A stretch of 64,000 nucleotides of DNA from Aphrophora alni. Its lineage: Eukaryota; Arthropoda; Insecta; Hemiptera; Aphrophoridae. Made by a program: the position numbers and the translations under genes. The notes below the pieces were generated by a model. It made no database searches and had not been told where the DNA came from. It was given only the letters and a program-made list of their open reading frames with translations. Positions 62,911 to 64,000 of this stretch are shown piece after piece (position 1 is the stretch's first letter; every line of letters begins with the position of its first letter). The stretch spans positions 16,028,098 to 16,092,097 of the forward strand of contig OY740772.1 of assembly GCA_963513935.1 (NCBI GenBank), in the 5' to 3' direction.

Positions 62911-63211
62911 AGTTATGGAACAATTTGGAAATATTCTGGAGATATGGACGAATTATGTTTGGATATCAATTTGTCCACTAAGTATAAGAGCGCTGCAAAA
63001 ACGACAAGGGGTCATAATTTCATAACTAATTTGTTGATATAATCAAAGTGAATATATCTGCAAAAACCTCGACATCGTATTATACCCATCACATAATTTT
63101 ATTCTATGAATATTGATTACCAGTTGTCGAATGGCCTTCTTCATAACGAGCAAGTAGTCATGTGACACTTTAAGTGTCAAAGACAACTCTTAACATCTCT
63201 GATTATGTATC

Positions 63212-63215
<4 letters not shown>

Positions 63216-63271
<56 letters not shown>
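63216..63271. repeat. (AT)28 microsatellite upstream of the Tob exon
   Basis: 56 nt of perfect TA dinucleotides, 117 nt before the proposed splice acceptor at 63388. Confidence 0.97.
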
Positions 63272-63272
<1 letters not shown>

Positions 63273-63447
63273 GTCATTAAAGTTATTATATTCTAATATT
63301 AGTCCTATACAGAAACATTTTTAACTATCTTGTATTTTACCTTTAATTTTATTTCATCTATATTAATTACAATTGTATTTTGTTTCAGACGCAATTTGGT
63401 GGCCATCTTTAAAGGAAAGACTGCTATTAAAATTGTGCAGGGTGTAA

Positions 63448-63453
63448 ATGTAA
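63448..63453 (+). promoter_or_regulatory. Minimal start-stop uORF (ATG-TAA) in the Tob leader
   Basis: ATG is followed immediately by TAA, giving a one-codon upstream ORF inside the proposed leader. Minimal start-stop uORFs are known to stall initiating ribosomes in some eukaryotic mRNAs. A function here is inference. Confidence 0.35.
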
Positions 63454-63553
63454 AATAAAAAACAACAACAGGAAGTCAAAACATTCCGAATCCATCGAAA
63501 CTTAGAGACCTTCATACCTTCCAGTTCAAAGCAGAGACTGTACTCTCACGTGA

Positions 63554-63607
63554 ATGTATATGTGCGCGATCACTTTACTCAAAAACAAAATTGTGCACCT
63601 ATCGTGA
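63554..63607 (+). promoter_or_regulatory. 17-codon uORF in the Tob leader
   Basis: ATG 63554 opens a frame of 17 codons (MYMCAITLLKNKIVHLS) ending at TGA 63605-63607, 63 nt before the Tob start. The -3 position is G, a moderate initiation context. It could dampen Tob translation, but this is inferred from position only. Confidence 0.4.
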
Positions 63608-63670
63608 TCGTTGAAACAAATAACTTTTGATTTTTTTCCCGTGTGTTAAACACAAAATATAAAACAAAAA

Positions 63671-64000
63671 ATGCATATAGAAGTGCAAGTCGCGTTAAAT
63701 TTCGTTATATCCTACCTCTACAATAAACTTCCAAGAAGAAGGGTCAACATCTTCGGAGAAGAATTGGAGAAAGCTCTAAAAGAAAAATTCAGCGGACATT
63801 GGTACCCTGAAAAACCGTTCAAAGGATCGGCTTTCAGGTGTTTAAAAACAGGAGATCCGGTTGATGCAGTGTTGGAGAGAGCAGCGAGAGAGAGTGGTGT
63901 ACCTATCCAAGACATACTGGAGAATCTCCCACAAGAGTTGGCAGTATGGGTCGATCCTGGTGAGGTCAGTTACAGGATCGGAGAGAAGGGAGCTGTCAAA
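63671..64000 (+). CDS. Tob: Tob (BTG/Tob family antiproliferative protein), N-terminal 110 codons, runs off window
   Basis: The reading frame is open from ATG 63671 to the window edge, so the CDS is 3'-partial. The product opens [20 protein letters not shown] and continues [16 protein letters not shown], then [15 protein letters not shown]. This is the BTG/Tob domain with box A at about residues 14-60 and box B at about residues 89-108 ([20 protein letters not shown]). The closeness to vertebrate TOB1/TOB2 at the N-terminus identifies the Tob rather than the BTG1-4 branch. Known family role: the domain binds the CAF1/Pop2 deadenylase of CCR4-NOT, and a C-terminal PAM2 region (outside this window) binds poly(A)-binding protein, so Tob promotes mRNA deadenylation and restrains proliferation. 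The start is supported by an A-rich context (aaaaATG), an in-frame stop at 63647-63649, and alignment to the usual Tob N-terminus. Codon composition is far more GC-rich than the flanks. No intron interrupts the visible part. Confidence 0.97.
   Translation, partial: MHIEVQVALNFVISYLYNKLPRRRVNIFGEELEKALKEKFSGHWYPEKPFKGSAFRCLKTGDPVDAVLERAARESGVPIQDILENLPQELAVWVDPGEVSYRIGEKGAVK

Larger units (their letters stand above)
10870..63388 (+). other. Proposed intron 2 (52,519 bp) containing all repeats listed between
   Basis: It begins gtaagc and ends tgtttcag. Stretches inside it with no feature recognised by eye are roughly 12130-13170, 17200-17640, 17720-18940, 18990-19680, 20660-22050, 27040-28130, 28450-30160, 31370-32480, 37210-38360, 39780-40540, 41000-41450, 41960-42650, 44940-45400, 48310-50520 (except the small hairpin), 50890-52080, 52540-53060, 54680-55410 (a modestly GC-rich patch at 55030-55190), 56100-57090, 57760-58150, 61760-62460 and 62920-63215. 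They are AT-rich with short chance ORFs. Confidence 0.4.
63389..63670 (+). other. Tob: 5' leader part of the Tob coding exon
   Basis: A strong 3' splice site (T-rich tract, then tgtttcag ending at 63388) lies 282 nt before the Tob ATG, with a branch-point-like attaat some 25 nt upstream of it. The stretch between the acceptor and the ATG is A-rich and has no Tob-like coding. It is therefore read as untranslated leader on the same exon as the CDS. It contains at least two upstream AUGs. Known: Tob genes in other animals also have non-coding first exons. The acceptor position is inferred from consensus only. Confidence 0.7.

Noticed and set aside
63718..63915. 65-codon reverse ORF
   Set aside because: It is the antisense shadow of the Tob coding exon.

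Overview
This is AT-rich eukaryotic nuclear DNA, almost certainly from an arthropod and most likely an insect. The evidence is short interstitial runs of the insect telomere motif (TTAGG/CCTAA), abundant decayed transposons and foldback MITEs, microsatellites, and one clearly recognisable conserved protein-coding exon. The telomere motif and the very long intron argue against Drosophila. A hemipteran or another large-genome insect is a guess, not a demonstration.

The only unambiguous gene is at the right edge. The first 110 codons of the Tob (BTG/Tob antiproliferative) protein begin at 63671 and run off the window. They follow a 282-nt 5' leader whose 3' splice acceptor ends at 63388. Two more leader exons can be proposed far upstream on the same strand. 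One is a TATA-containing promoter and first exon ending in a good donor at 6126/6127. The other is a 52-nt exon at 10818-10869 with excellent acceptor and donor signals. If these belong to Tob, positions 6127-10817 and 10870-63388 are introns 1 and 2 (about 4.7 kb and 52.5 kb) and most of the window is intron. That assignment is an inference that RNA data could test.

The rest is repeats. At least eight interspersed families (called A to H here) recur in both orientations. A is a foldback element with a tandem triple copy. B is a moderately GC-rich decayed repeat, one copy of which is split by a 367-bp MITE. C is a Tc1/mariner-like TA-flanked MITE group with CAGGGTGT-type ends. D to H are old families seen only as fragments. 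Smaller items are a 5S rRNA-derived fragment (46634-46689), an insertion carrying the start of a tyrosine-recombinase-like protein (23793-23951), a candidate two-exon small gene in a GC-rich island (15362-15936), a 148-bp tandem duplication (2982-3273), a palindrome at 26921-27036, and several GC- or CpG-rich islands of unknown role.

The most striking structure is a 3.6-kb array of a 17-bp monomer (58154-61755, about 210 copies). It has real higher-order organisation: monomer variants are ordered into 4-mer (68 bp) and 7-mer (119 bp) modules that combine into 11-, 15- and 25-monomer repeats. Because 17 is not a multiple of 3 and the monomer lacks forward stops, it produces many long overlapping ORFs that are not genes.
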